Origin: Streptomyces sp. NRRL WC-3742
GTDB taxonomy: Bacteria > Actinomycetota > Actinomycetes > Streptomycetales > Streptomycetaceae
Direction of reading: 5' to 3'
Assembly (NCBI RefSeq): GCF_000720635.1
Contig: NZ_JOCF01000044.1
Coordinates: 1-64,000 of the forward strand
DNA: 64,000 nt
Below are positions 50,395-58,784 of the stretch, in pieces. The position numbers and the translations under genes are program-made. The notes below the pieces were generated by a model that was not told the DNA's origin, made no database searches, and saw nothing but the letters and a program-made list of their open reading frames with translations. The first letter of the stretch is position 1. The number at the start of each line of letters is the position of its first letter.

Positions 50395-51096
50395 ATGTGG
50401 GGCAAGTGGATCGGCTTCAGCGTACCGGCGGATGCCCGGGAGCGATTCTCCTCGGCCCAGAGCGCCTGGTCGACGATGAGCGACCAGCCGGGCCTGGTCG
50501 GGCAGGTGGGCGGCTGGGACGCGGCCACCGGCCGTGCGCACCTGCTGGCCCTCTGGGCCGACGAGGGCGCCTACCGCCGCTTCATGCGCGAGCGCCACGA
50601 CACCGTGACCGCCGCCAACCAGCAGAGCACCACCTACACCGCGATCGACGTCTCCACCGGCGAGGTCGTCCTCGACATGGCCGGCGACGCGGGCGACTCC
50701 CTCCCCCGCGCCCTCCCCCGGGCCCTCGAACGCGCCACCCTCCTCCGCGTCGCCGACTGTCGCCTCCTGCCCGGCCGCGACGACCACTTCCTCGACGTCC
50801 AGCGCACCGTGTGGGCACCGGGCATGGCCGCCGCCGGAGGCATGCTGGCCGGGGTCGTCACCCACCTCGAGCCGCACCGCTACCTCGTCACCACCCTCTG
50901 GTCCGACCCCACCGCCCACCAGCGCTACACGACCCACCACCTCCCGGCCCTGCTCTCCCGCGCCACCCTCCAGAACGACCTCCACTCCATGACCGGCCAC
51001 GTACTCCCCCTCGAACCGGCCTGGCACGTCACGGCGCCGTCCGCAGGGAACCTGCCGAGCAGGGACCGGCGGCGACCTACAGCGCGTCCAGCCTGA
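50395..51096 (+). CDS. DUF4937-like dimeric alpha-beta-barrel protein
   Basis: A 233-residue protein that starts MWGKWIGFSVPADARERFSSAQ and has ABM-like repeats LVGQVGGWDAATGRAHLLALWADEGAYRRFM and VVTHLEPHRYLVTTLWSDPTAHQRY, that is two ferredoxin-like barrel modules. The family is commonly annotated DUF4937. GGGGAGGCAGG lies upstream. The C-terminal tail after about 205 is disordered and basic. Function unknown; ABM-type barrels often bind small ligands. Confidence 0.72.
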   Translation: MWGKWIGFSVPADARERFSSAQSAWSTMSDQPGLVGQVGGWDAATGRAHLLALWADEGAYRRFMRERHDTVTAANQQSTTYTAIDVSTGEVVLDMAGDAGDSLPRALPRALERATLLRVADCRLLPGRDDHFLDVQRTVWAPGMAAAGGMLAGVVTHLEPHRYLVTTLWSDPTAHQRYTTHHLPALLSRATLQNDLHSMTGHVLPLEPAWHVTAPSAGNLPSRDRRRPTARPA

Positions 51097-51420
51097 ATCC
51101 ACGACGAAGCCGCAGAGCACGCGCAGCGCGTCGCAGGAAACGACGAATTCGCCATCGAGTGGCACCCACAGCGGACTTCCGCGCCGGAGTAGCCAGAGCA
51201 TCCGGGCGGAGGACCCTGGCGGTCGAACACCTCTCCCGGATCGTCGAGACGGCCGATCGGCCGTGGCTCGCCGAGGCGCCCTCCTCCCGGGGCCCGGCGG
51301 TGCGCCCGGGACGCCGACGACCTCATCGTCACCCTGGCCTGATCAGCACCCCGGGTTCCGCCGGCTCCGCGCCAGTCACGTCCACCCCGAGCCGGAGACC
51401 CGGTTGACCCGTGGTGAACG
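51097..51420. other. 324-base intergenic region
   Basis: Between the DUF4937-like gene and the Imm35-like gene no ORF has convincing codon use in any frame, although short Cys/Arg-rich readings exist on both strands. I see no clear promoter, hairpin or repeat. It may be a decayed gene, which cannot be shown from sequence alone. Confidence 0.35.
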
Positions 51421-51966
51421 ATGGGGAGCATGATCTCCAGGGAACGTGCCGTCGAGCTCGTCGAGGCCCAGCTCGCGAAGGAGCAGCCGACCTGGGCATC
51501 GGCGTCGCGCTGCGAGTTGGCTGTGGTGTCCGTGAAGAAGCACGAGTTCGGCTGGGCCGTCTTCTGGAACTCGGCGGAGTACGCGCGGACCCGCGACCGC
51601 CACCACATGCTGATCGGCAGCGGCCCGTACCTGGTGGACGGGCTGGACGGGAGCATCCACCACATTCCCACCACCACGTGGATGAGCAGGGACTGGGAGG
51701 AGCTCTACCTCCGGCAGGTTCGGGGGGACAGGTCGCGGGACCCGGTCGCCCGTGAAATCCGGGCGCTGGTCGAGTCGGACGGGGCCGTGGCCGCCATGCA
51801 CCACCTGCGGAGGCGGGCGCCGCGGTTGAGCCCGGAGCAGGCGCAGGCGTACGTGGCCGCCGTCCGGGGTGGGGGCGAGCCGTCGGAGGAGTTGGCGGAA
51901 CTCACCCGGGCGGAAGAGCTGTTCCGGCGCCCGGTCATCGAGACGCTGGCCGGACCGGTCCAGTAG
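51421..51966 (+). CDS. YrhB/Imm35-type immunity-like protein
   Basis: A 181-residue protein whose first 100 residues match the YrhB/Imm35 domain: MISRERAVELVEAQLAKEQP, VVSVKKHEFGWAVFWNSAEYARTRD, MLIGSGPYLVDGLDGSIHHIPTTTW and DWEELYLRQVRG. Imm35 proteins are found beside polymorphic toxins in some genomes, but no toxin gene is recognisable here. The C-terminal half is helical and novel-looking. ATG at 51421 or 51430 are both possible. It may be an orphan immunity protein. Confidence 0.7.
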   Translation: MGSMISRERAVELVEAQLAKEQPTWASASRCELAVVSVKKHEFGWAVFWNSAEYARTRDRHHMLIGSGPYLVDGLDGSIHHIPTTTWMSRDWEELYLRQVRGDRSRDPVAREIRALVESDGAVAAMHHLRRRAPRLSPEQAQAYVAAVRGGGEPSEELAELTRAEELFRRPVIETLAGPVQ

Positions 51967-52017
51967 GCCCGGGAAATCGGGTCGTCCGCTGCGGAGCGGG
52001 CTCGGCATGATGGGCCG

Positions 52018-52524
52018 ATGGATGATCCCAAGAGGACCGAACCCCCGCGGCTGGCCGACGATCGTACGTCGCTGGTCGCCTTTCTCGACTACCAGCGCGA
52101 GACCCTGGCCTGGAAGTGCGCCGGGCTCTCTCCGGAGCAGTTGCGGCGGCGGGCCGTTCCGCCGTCGGGGCTGTCGTTGCTCGGGTTGATCCGGCACGAG
52201 GCCGAGGTCGAGCGCAGCTGGTTCCGGAACGTGGTGAACGGGGAGGGCGTCCCGGCGTTCTGGCCGCGTCGGGAGGAGGGGGCGTTCGCCGAGTTCGACG
52301 TCGACGACGCGGATCCCGAGGAGGCGTTCCGCATCTGGGAGGAGGCGTGCGCGCGGTCGCGGGAGATCGTCGAGGCCGCCGGGTCGCTGGACGACCCGAT
52401 CCGGTGGCGGGAGGAGACGTTCTCGCTCCGCTACATCCTCACGCACATGATCGAGGAGTACGCGCGCCACAACGGGCACGCGGACCTGCTGCGCGAGCTC
52501 GTCGACGGAAGCACCGGCGAGTAG
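52018..52524 (+). CDS. DinB-family (DUF664) protein
   Basis: A 168-residue protein of the DinB/DUF664 mycothiol-transferase type: SLVAFLDYQRETLAWKCAGLSPEQLRRRAVPPSGLSLLGLIRHEAEVE with the metal-binding His, ILTHMIEEYARHNGHADLLREL with the other His ligands. The four-helix bundle and His triad are as expected. It probably transfers a thiol cofactor to a xenobiotic. ATG at 52018 is chosen without a strong RBS. No partner genes. Confidence 0.85.
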   Translation: MDDPKRTEPPRLADDRTSLVAFLDYQRETLAWKCAGLSPEQLRRRAVPPSGLSLLGLIRHEAEVERSWFRNVVNGEGVPAFWPRREEGAFAEFDVDDADPEEAFRIWEEACARSREIVEAAGSLDDPIRWREETFSLRYILTHMIEEYARHNGHADLLRELVDGSTGE

Positions 52525-52656
52525 CGGCGAGCAGCAGCGAGCAGCAGCGGCCCGCCTAGCACGTCCGGTGGGCCGCCGGACAGCCAGGAAACTGCACCTT
52601 CCCACCGGCAGTGCACTCGGTTCCGGGGCATCCTTCGCGTCCGTAGCGTCATCGGC

Positions 52657-53577
52657 ATGACAACGATGACGCAAACACCGCCGCAAGCCGCCCGTCGGCG
52701 CGGCCTGTTGGTCTACCTGGTCCTCGCCTACGCCGGGATGTGGGCGGCCATGGCGCCGCTGCTCGCCGACGGCTACCGGCGGGCCGATGCCCGGGAGGAG
52801 GTCGGAACCCTCGAGCAGGTGTGCATCGGCGCCGCGATGCTCACCCCGGCGCTGGCGGCACTGTTCGTGGTCCGTTTCGTCGAGCGCGGCGACGGCGTGA
52901 GGGAGGCGCTCGCGTTGCGTTGGCCCCGGCCCTGGGGCCGCGCGCTGTGGGACTGTCTGCTGCCGCTCGGGGTCCTCGCCGGGCTGACGGCCGCGCTGTT
53001 GGCACTCGGCGCGCTGGCGGGCAGCTACCCGTTCGCCGGGTTCGGGGCGCTGGACGCGGGGTCGGTCGGGTCCTGGGCGGTGCAGGGGGTGATCGGGATG
53101 GCGGTGTCACTCCCGCTGTTCTTCGGGGAGGAGCTCGGCTGGCAGGGCTTCCTCCTCCCCCGGCTGGTGCGGCTGGAGAACGGCGAGACAGGCACGGCGA
53201 CGCCGGTCCGCGCGTACCTGCTCACCGGTACGGCCTTCGCGCTCTGGCACCTGCCGCCGCTGCTGATGGGCGGCCAGTATCCGGGGCGGCCCTGGTACGT
53301 GGCGGTGCCCGCGTTCGTGGTGAGCTGCGCGCTGGTCCTGCCGGTCTTCACGTGGCTGCGGCTGCGGTCGGGGTCGGTGGTTCCGGCCGTACTGGCGCAC
53401 ACCTTCGCGAGCAGCATGAGCGTGTCGATGGTCAGGGAATTCGCCGACCCGGACGCCGAGTTGGACCCGCTCACCATGGGTCTCGGCGGCTGGCCGGGCT
53501 GGATCGTCCTCGGCGCGTTCGTCACCTTCCTGGCGCGCACCGGCCGGCTGCGGCCGTCCCGCTACGGCCGGGGGTAG
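52657..53577 (+). CDS. CPBP-family intramembrane glutamic protease
   Basis: A 306-residue membrane protein with about eight helices. The CPBP/Abi motif 1 reads EELGWQGFLLPRL (EExxx with Gln where Arg is usual), motif 2 is FALWHLPPLL with the catalytic His, and motif 3 is VLAHTFASS. Such proteases process membrane proteins or prenylated peptides, or act as bacteriocin self-immunity factors. The variant residue may be normal for this branch. Two in-frame ATGs (52657, 52666) are close together. Function not specified. Confidence 0.85.
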   Translation: MTTMTQTPPQAARRRGLLVYLVLAYAGMWAAMAPLLADGYRRADAREEVGTLEQVCIGAAMLTPALAALFVVRFVERGDGVREALALRWPRPWGRALWDCLLPLGVLAGLTAALLALGALAGSYPFAGFGALDAGSVGSWAVQGVIGMAVSLPLFFGEELGWQGFLLPRLVRLENGETGTATPVRAYLLTGTAFALWHLPPLLMGGQYPGRPWYVAVPAFVVSCALVLPVFTWLRLRSGSVVPAVLAHTFASSMSVSMVREFADPDAELDPLTMGLGGWPGWIVLGAFVTFLARTGRLRPSRYGRG

Positions 53578-53589
53578 CGGGTCCGGGCC

Positions 53590-54096
53590 TCAGGGGGCAG
53601 CGAACCGGGCCACGTACTCGTCGAACGGCGGGATGCCGACCTCCGCCCTGCGCTCGTCCATCCGCTCGGGCTCCTCGCAGGGCCACGGGACCGGCGCGCC
53701 GTCGCGCACCCCGGCGATCTGCGTGCCGTAGATCTGCGGGCGGCCTTCGTTGACGAGGGTGCGGTCGCGCAGGAAGGCCACGTCGCGGGGGCTGACGTGG
53801 CCCCCTGCGGCCTCCTCCTCCATGAGCCTCAACGCCCGCCGCTGGACGTCGAGTTGGCGGTCGGCGTGCTGCGCGATCAGCCATGCTGCCCGGGCCGCCT
53901 CCTCGCCGACCAGGTCGGCGGTGGGCCAACCGTGGGCGTCCATCAGCTCGTTGAGCCGGTCCGCGTGCCGCGTAGTGAGCCGCCGCCACTCCAGCTGCTC
54001 CGCCGGGTCCTCGCTGTTCGCCATCCGCGCACCCCGGTGGTCGGCCTCGGCCATGCCGGTCAACTCCCGGGCCAACGCCGCGATCTCCGATGCCAT
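53590..54096 (-). CDS. DUF6624-like protein
   Basis: A 168-residue soluble protein. The DUF6624 features are present: WRRLTTRHADRLNELMDAHGWPTADLVGEEAARAAWLIAQHADRQLD and LRDRTLVNEGRPQIYGTQIAG. The ATG at 54096 (MASEIAALARELTG) is the best start; an upstream tandem 10-base array supplies several ATGs in other frames. Ribosome site is weak. Function unknown; occurs in many actinomycetes. Confidence 0.75.
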   Translation of the reverse strand: MASEIAALARELTGMAEADHRGARMANSEDPAEQLEWRRLTTRHADRLNELMDAHGWPTADLVGEEAARAAWLIAQHADRQLDVQRRALRLMEEEAAGGHVSPRDVAFLRDRTLVNEGRPQIYGTQIAGVRDGAPVPWPCEEPERMDERRAEVGIPPFDEYVARFAAP

Positions 54097-54120
54097 CCCG
54101 CACTCCGTTCCCCGTCGGTC

Positions 54121-54160
54121 CATGCCGGTCCATGCCAGCCCATGCCGGTCCATGCCGGTC
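54121..54160 (-). repeat. Tandem 10-bp repeat carrying an ATG in each unit
   Basis: CATGCCGGTC occurs at 54121-54130, 54141-54150 and 54151-54160, with a variant CATGCCAGCC at 54131-54140. On the minus strand each unit reads GACCGGCATG, so start-codon-like ATGs recur every ten bases upstream of the DUF6624 gene (54096). Period equals one helical turn. Confidence 0.6.
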
Positions 54161-54318
54161 CAACGGAAACCCTAGGTGCGCCGAGCACCACGGAATCTCC
54201 TGCTCAGGAACGGTGACAGGCCCGTCCGGATGCTGGGATACTGAAGCCGGCCCCGGAGAACACAACCCTGACAGACGACCGGTCGTAGGCGTCCTGTTAA
54301 CCTGCTCGACATGATCAA

Positions 54319-55584
54319 GTGGGGTCGGGGAAACGGAATTCGGTCGGCGCGACGACGCACGGCCACCAGCGTGCGCTGATCGCCGCCATCTTCGTCAACC
54401 GGGTGGGCAACGGGCTCTTCAACACCGCCTCCGTCCTCTACTTCACCCTCGTCGTGCACCTCCCCGCCGCCCAGGTCGGGGCCGGGCTGACGATCGCCGG
54501 GCTCTGCGGGCTGGCGGCCGGGCTGCCGGCGGGGAACCTCGCGGACCGGTTCGGGGCGCGGCCGGTATGGATGGTCGGCCTCTGCGTCCAGGCCGTCACC
54601 ATGGCGGCCTTCGTGACCATCGACAGCTGGCTCGCGTTCACCGTCGTCGCCACCCTGGACCGGCTGGCCGCCACGGCGAGCAACGCCGCGGGCGGGGCGC
54701 TGGTCGCCCGGGCCGCCGGGGACCGGCCGGCGGCGTTCCGGGCCAGGCTGCGGACGTTCGGCAACCTCGGCGTGGTCGTGGGCACGCTGGGCGCGGCCTT
54801 CGCGGTGCAGATCAACACCCGGCCCGCGTACACGGTGCTGATCCTCGCCAACGCCGCGAGCTTCGCCGTCGCCGCACTGATCACTCTCGCCGCCGTCCCG
54901 AACCACGCGCCGCTGCCCCGGCCCGAGGGGCACCGGCAGTGGACGGTGCTGGCGGACCGGCCGTACGTGTCCTTCGTGGCGCTCTACAGCGCGATGGGCC
55001 TGCACTACCAGAGCGTCTCCCTGCTCCTGCCGTTCTGGCTCACCTCCCACACCGACGCGCCGCGTTGGACGGTTGCGGCGGTCTACGCGGTCAACAGCGG
55101 GGTGTGCGTGCTGCTCCAGAGCCGGATCGGCTCGACGGTGGAGACGCCCCGGCAGGGCGGGCGGGCGCTGCGCATCGGGGGGCTGCTGTTCCTGGTCAGC
55201 TGCCCGCTGATGGCGCTGACGGCCGACGTCCCCACCTGGGTGGCGCCGGTGCTCGCCGTCCTCGCGGTGTGCGTGCACAGCGTCGGGGAGGTGTGGGAGT
55301 CCTCCGGCGGGTACGCCCTCGGTTACGGGCTGGCGCCCGACCACGCGCAGGGGCAGTACCAGGGCCTCCTCGGCATCGGCTTCGAAGCGGGCCAGGCGCT
55401 GGCGCCGCTCGTCCTGACCGGGGGCGTCCTGGCGCTCGGGCACCCGGGGTGGCTGCTGCTCGGCCTGTTCTTCGCGGGCCTGGGCGTGGCGGGGCCGCCG
55501 CTCGCGGCCTGGGGCGAGCGCGGCCGCGCGGCGGAGCAGCCCCGGGAAGGCCGACAAGCCGGGCCCCGGAGCGCCACACCCTGA
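54319..55584 (+). CDS. MFS transporter
   Basis: A 421-residue, twelve-helix major facilitator transporter. The N-terminal half shows HQRALIAAIFVNRVGNGLFNTASVLYFTLVVHL and GNLADRFGARPVWMVG (MFS motif A-like), and the C-terminal half repeats helices with GYALGYGLAPDHAQGQYQGLLG. The likely role is drug or metabolite efflux. The start is uncertain: GTG 54319 lacks a ribosome-binding site, and an ATG at 54311 is in another frame. It is convergent with the phosphotransferase gene. Confidence 0.85.
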   Translation: MGSGKRNSVGATTHGHQRALIAAIFVNRVGNGLFNTASVLYFTLVVHLPAAQVGAGLTIAGLCGLAAGLPAGNLADRFGARPVWMVGLCVQAVTMAAFVTIDSWLAFTVVATLDRLAATASNAAGGALVARAAGDRPAAFRARLRTFGNLGVVVGTLGAAFAVQINTRPAYTVLILANAASFAVAALITLAAVPNHAPLPRPEGHRQWTVLADRPYVSFVALYSAMGLHYQSVSLLLPFWLTSHTDAPRWTVAAVYAVNSGVCVLLQSRIGSTVETPRQGGRALRIGGLLFLVSCPLMALTADVPTWVAPVLAVLAVCVHSVGEVWESSGGYALGYGLAPDHAQGQYQGLLGIGFEAGQALAPLVLTGGVLALGHPGWLLLGLFFAGLGVAGPPLAAWGERGRAAEQPREGRQAGPRSATP

Positions 55585-55590
55585 TCAGCA

Positions 55591-56448
55591 TCAGCCGGCG
55601 AGCGCCGAGGTGATCTGCCGGGTGGTCTGCGCGGCGACCCGGGGGTTCACGGCGGCGTGGTGGACGTAGGCGTTCAGTCCGGTGGCCAGGGCCCAGCCGC
55701 GGCCCCGCGCCCAGGTGGCGTCGTCGACGCCCAGGGCCGTACGGAACAGCGCCCGGGTGCGGGCGGACAGCAGGGTGAAGGCGACGGTGAGGTCGCAGGC
55801 CGGGTCGCCGACGCCGAGTTCGCCGAAGTCGATGACGGCGCTGAGGCGCCCGTCGACGGTCAGCAGGTTGCCGGTGTGGAGGTCGCCGTGGAACCAGACG
55901 GGCGGGCGCGACCATCCGGGGGCGGCCAGCGCCGCGTCCCACACCTCGGTCATGGCGGCCGCGTCGAAGGTACCGCCGACCTGCGCGATGGCGGCCCGGG
56001 TCGCGGCGTCCCGTTCGATCAAGGACGCACCGGACAGCTCGGCGGAGAGCTCGGCGTCCCCGACCGCGGCCCCCTGCAGCGCCGTCAGGAACTCCGCCAG
56101 CTGCCCGGCCACCACGGACGAATCGGCCAGGCCCCCGACCGTCGCCACCTCCCCGCCGAGCCACCGCGAGACGGACCACGGCCACGGGTACCCGAAGCCC
56201 GGCTCCCCCGCCCCCGCCGGGACGGGCACGGCCAGCGGCAGCCGCGGCGCCAGCCGGGGAAGCCACAGGGCCTCCTTCCGCGCCTGCCCGACGGCGTCCC
56301 CGTGCCGGGGCAGCCGGACGGACAGGCCGTCGCCCAGCCGGTGGATCACGTGGTCCGACCCGGCCGGGTCGACGAGCGCGAGCGGCAGCCCCGCCCACTG
56401 CGGGAACTGCGCGTCGACCAGGCGCCGCACCAGCGCGGTGTCAATCAC
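55591..56448 (-). CDS. Aminoglycoside-phosphotransferase-family protein
   Basis: A 285-residue protein of the APH/HPK fold. It has VIDTALVRRLVDAQFPQWAG, LSVRLPRHGDAVGQARKE (phosphate-loop Lys/Glu region), WFHGDLHTGNLLT (catalytic HGDxxxxN) and VIDFGELGVGDPACDL (metal-binding DxE). The GTG at 56448 has GAGGG nearby. It may modify aminoglycosides or other small molecules, but APH-family homologues are very common in Streptomyces and resistance is not implied. It overlaps nothing on the left; the MFS gene is convergent. Confidence 0.82.
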   Translation of the reverse strand: MIDTALVRRLVDAQFPQWAGLPLALVDPAGSDHVIHRLGDGLSVRLPRHGDAVGQARKEALWLPRLAPRLPLAVPVPAGAGEPGFGYPWPWSVSRWLGGEVATVGGLADSSVVAGQLAEFLTALQGAAVGDAELSAELSGASLIERDAATRAAIAQVGGTFDAAAMTEVWDAALAAPGWSRPPVWFHGDLHTGNLLTVDGRLSAVIDFGELGVGDPACDLTVAFTLLSARTRALFRTALGVDDATWARGRGWALATGLNAYVHHAAVNPRVAAQTTRQITSALAG

Positions 56449-56810
56449 CGGCCGAAGGCCCTCACCACTCCCACCCGCCACAGGCAACTCCCGACCCGCT
56501 GGGCCCACCCCGTCCGGCGGGCGCTCCCGGCCATCACAGCCGCTCGCACCCCCGGGTGTCGACCGGTTTCCGGTCCTCGGCCGCCGACTCCCGTACCCGG
56601 TCGAGCAGTTCGGGGACGCGCCGCGCCCGGGCGGCTGGTCTCCGTCCACCCGGCTCCCACCGGTCCTGCTCCGCGCGCTCGTCGCGGCCGCGGAGCGCAC
56701 CGACCTGCTCAGCCCGCTCGCCGCGCTGCGCACCGCCACCGACGTCGCCCTCACCCCGTGGCGGCGCGACCCCGCCGCCTGATCACGGCAGCGGCATCAC
56801 GGCACCTGCA
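56449..56810. other. 362-base intergenic region with a possible gene remnant
   Basis: No complete gene is evident between the phosphotransferase (start 56448) and the ricin-like gene (end 56811). The plus-strand frame ending at TGA 56782 reads protein-like from about 56545 (LPPVLLRALVAAAERTDLL followed by SPLAALRTATDVALTPWR), with the high G+C at third positions typical of coding DNA. A clear start is missing, so it may be the 3' fragment of a decayed gene. The family is unknown. Confidence 0.35.
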
Positions 56811-57332
56811 TCACGGCACCTGCGTCACGATCCAGTCCGCCGAGGCGCCGTCGCCACCCGGCCGGGCCGCGACGTTCCCGGGCTGGGCCTCCGTCAGGTA
56901 GAGGTCGTTGCCGTTGAGCCCGGACTCGGACCTGATCCGGGTCCGGCTCCCGGGCGCGGCGCTGAAGGTCCACGCCGCCTCGCTGGTGCGGCACGGGCCG
57001 AAGCGGGCGTTCCAGAAGTCGCCGACGGTCACGCAGCCCCGGAACCCCTCGTCCGGGTCGTACGCGGCGACGTTGGTGGCCACGCCCTCCACGTGCAGCT
57101 CCCACCGCTGCCCGGCGGCCGGCCCGCACGCCTCCAGGCCCATCTGGCTGGTGCCGACGGTGTGGTGCAGGCACGTCCCGGTGTGGACGTTGCGCAGGGT
57201 GTACGCCGACTCCGAGGCGGCGGCGGGGGCCCCGGAGGCAGTCCCGGAGGCAGCGGCGGGGGCGACGAGCGGGAGGAGCAGGGTGGCGACGGCGACGGCG
57301 GTCGCCACCCCTCCGTGAGAGCGAACGGGCAT
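56811..57332 (-). CDS. Secreted ricin/beta-trefoil-like protein
   Basis: A 173-residue exported protein. Signal peptide MPVRSHGGVATAVAVATLLL with cleavage near PAAASG. The mature part has two Cys-containing, Trp-rich segments (NVHTGTCLHHTVGTSQMGLEACG, RWELHVEG, CVTVGDFWNARFGPCRTSEAAW) that resemble a carbohydrate-binding beta-trefoil of the ricin type. The match is structural by eye. The ATG at 57332 has GGAAG upstream. It may bind a glycan or act as a small secreted effector. A terminator-like stem lies upstream, ending the preceding gene. Confidence 0.65.
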   Translation of the reverse strand: MPVRSHGGVATAVAVATLLLPLVAPAAASGTASGAPAAASESAYTLRNVHTGTCLHHTVGTSQMGLEACGPAAGQRWELHVEGVATNVAAYDPDEGFRGCVTVGDFWNARFGPCRTSEAAWTFSAAPGSRTRIRSESGLNGNDLYLTEAQPGNVAARPGGDGASADWIVTQVP

Positions 57333-57438
57333 GCGGCGGCTTCCAGTTGCGTGCAGGAGTGGAGCTCGTGCCAGGAGAACGCCGAACCACCCCGGTAGTA
57401 GACGGTTCAACGGATCGGTTCGCCCGAAAGTGTTCGTA

Positions 57439-57467
57439 CCCGCCCCGAATCCACGGACCGGGGCGGG
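57439..57467 (-). terminator. Terminator after the 154-residue protein
   Basis: A perfect 9-bp inverted repeat (57439-57447 and 57459-57467) with an 11-base loop lies 43 bases after the minus-strand stop at 57510 and upstream of the ricin-like gene. Confidence 0.6.
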
Positions 57468-57509
57468 CTTGCGGCACAGCAACAGAGCCGCACGGCAACA
57501 CCGCCGGCC

Positions 57510-57974
57510 CTACCTCCCGAGCTGGTCGGCGAGGGCCTCGACGGTACGTCGGCGCATGGTCATCAGCGCGACCGCCGACCCGTCCGCGAAGTGGAGGCGG
57601 AAGCGCGCCATCAGCTGGAGCCGGGGCCGGCGTTCCACCCGCTGGACCAGGTGCCGGGGCGCGTGCCACACCAGTCGGGACGGCTTGCGGATGTCGATCG
57701 GGACGATGACGACGGCCGCGCGCCGGTCGGTCACCACCAGGAGCCTGCGGGTCGGCACGCCGTCCGAGGCCGGGAAGCCGCTCGCGATGCTGCCGTGCCC
57801 GCCCGAGACCGCACCGATCCTCGCCAGCTTGTTGCCGATCGCCGCCCCTGCCCCGTCGCCGACGCCGCTCGCCCCGGCCACCGGGGTCACCGTCGCGACG
57901 TCCAGCAGCCGCTCCCCCTGCTCCAACAGCGGCTGTACGGCCTGGCGGTACTGGTTGATCAGGTTCTCGGTCAT
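57510..57974 (-). CDS. Hypothetical protein with PH-like C-terminal region
   Basis: A 154-residue soluble protein. It starts MTENLINQYRQAVQPLLEQGERLLDVATVTPVAG and has a Gly-rich middle and a beta-rich C-terminus (RRLLVVTDRRAAVVIVPIDIRKPSRLVW, RFRLHFADGSAVALMTMRR). The arrangement recalls small PH-domain/bPH2-like proteins, a tentative suggestion. No signal peptide. The ATG at 57974 has no clear ribosome-binding site. Divergent from the next membrane protein gene. Function unknown. Confidence 0.6.
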   Translation of the reverse strand: MTENLINQYRQAVQPLLEQGERLLDVATVTPVAGASGVGDGAGAAIGNKLARIGAVSGGHGSIASGFPASDGVPTRRLLVVTDRRAAVVIVPIDIRKPSRLVWHAPRHLVQRVERRPRLQLMARFRLHFADGSAVALMTMRRRTVEALADQLGR

Positions 57975-58083
57975 GCGGGCCAGGGTAGCGACCACGTGTT
58001 CGACCTCCGCGCGGGCCGCCGCTCCCCCGGCCGGGGGAGCCGCTCCGCCGCGCGGAGGATGGCCGCCTCCGGGCCTCTCGCGC

Positions 58084-58662
58084 ATGCTGGTGGACGTGAC
58101 GGCAGCACGGTGGACGAGCGGGTGGCCCGGGTACGCGGCGGCGGCATGGGGGGTGCTCTTCGCAGCGCCGAGCTTCTACTGGGCGCTGGGCGGTACGGGC
58201 GGCGCCTCGACCACGGTCTCGCCCTCGCTGGTGAAGCTGGCGGAGGACCGGGTGACCTGGTTCCTGGTGGTGCTGTGGGTGACGGGCGTGCTCAAGCTCG
58301 TGGGCGCGGTGCTGGGGATCGCCCTGCTGCGCAGCCGGGGCCGGCGGCCGGACCACCTGCTCCAACTGGCGGGCTGGGGCGCGGGGGTGCTGCTGGTCTG
58401 GCACGGCGGGCTGTTCGTGGTGGAGGGGCTGCTCGTGCAGAGCGGGGTGCTGCACATCGCACCGGAGCTGGTGCCGGTGAGCCGCTGGTACACCTTCCTG
58501 TGGGGGCCGTGGTTCGTACTGGGCGGGGTCTGCTTCGTCCTGGCCGCGCGGCTGCACCTGCGCCTGGTGGCGCAGCGGCGGACCTGCGCGATCGCGGGGG
58601 CGGTCGGCGGGTTCGGGGCGCTGGGGCTGTCGGCGGCGATGCTGCTGGGGGGCATCGGCTGA
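58084..58662 (+). CDS. DUF3995-like membrane protein
   Basis: A 192-residue membrane protein with about four helices. It has WPGYAAAAWGVLFAAPSFYWALGGTGG, WFLVVLWVTGVLKLVGAVLGIALL, LLQLAGWGAGVLLVWHGGLFVVEGLL and YTFLWGPWFVLGGVCFVLA. The FYWALGG motif resembles DUF3995 proteins, of unknown function. ATG 58084 or GTG 58090 could start it. A possible partner of the downstream channel-like gene, 122 bases later on the same strand. Confidence 0.7.
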   Translation: MLVDVTAARWTSGWPGYAAAAWGVLFAAPSFYWALGGTGGASTTVSPSLVKLAEDRVTWFLVVLWVTGVLKLVGAVLGIALLRSRGRRPDHLLQLAGWGAGVLLVWHGGLFVVEGLLVQSGVLHIAPELVPVSRWYTFLWGPWFVLGGVCFVLAARLHLRLVAQRRTCAIAGAVGGFGALGLSAAMLLGGIG

Positions 58663-58784
58663 CGCATCATCGGCCGGGACGTGCGTCGTCGCGTCATGTG
58701 ATCATGGTCATACCGGCCGCCGCCACCCCGCCCCCGGGCCTCGCCGCGCGCCGCACCACCCGCCCCGACCGCCACAATGTCCGC

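Noticed and set aside
54311..54379. ATG at 54311 as the start of the MFS gene
   Set aside because: It is in a different frame and runs to a stop within 23 codons; the transporter reads from the GTG frame.
55591..56448. Aminoglycoside resistance gene
   Set aside because: The APH fold is shared by many metabolic kinases; nothing links this protein to known resistance enzymes beyond HGDxxxxN.
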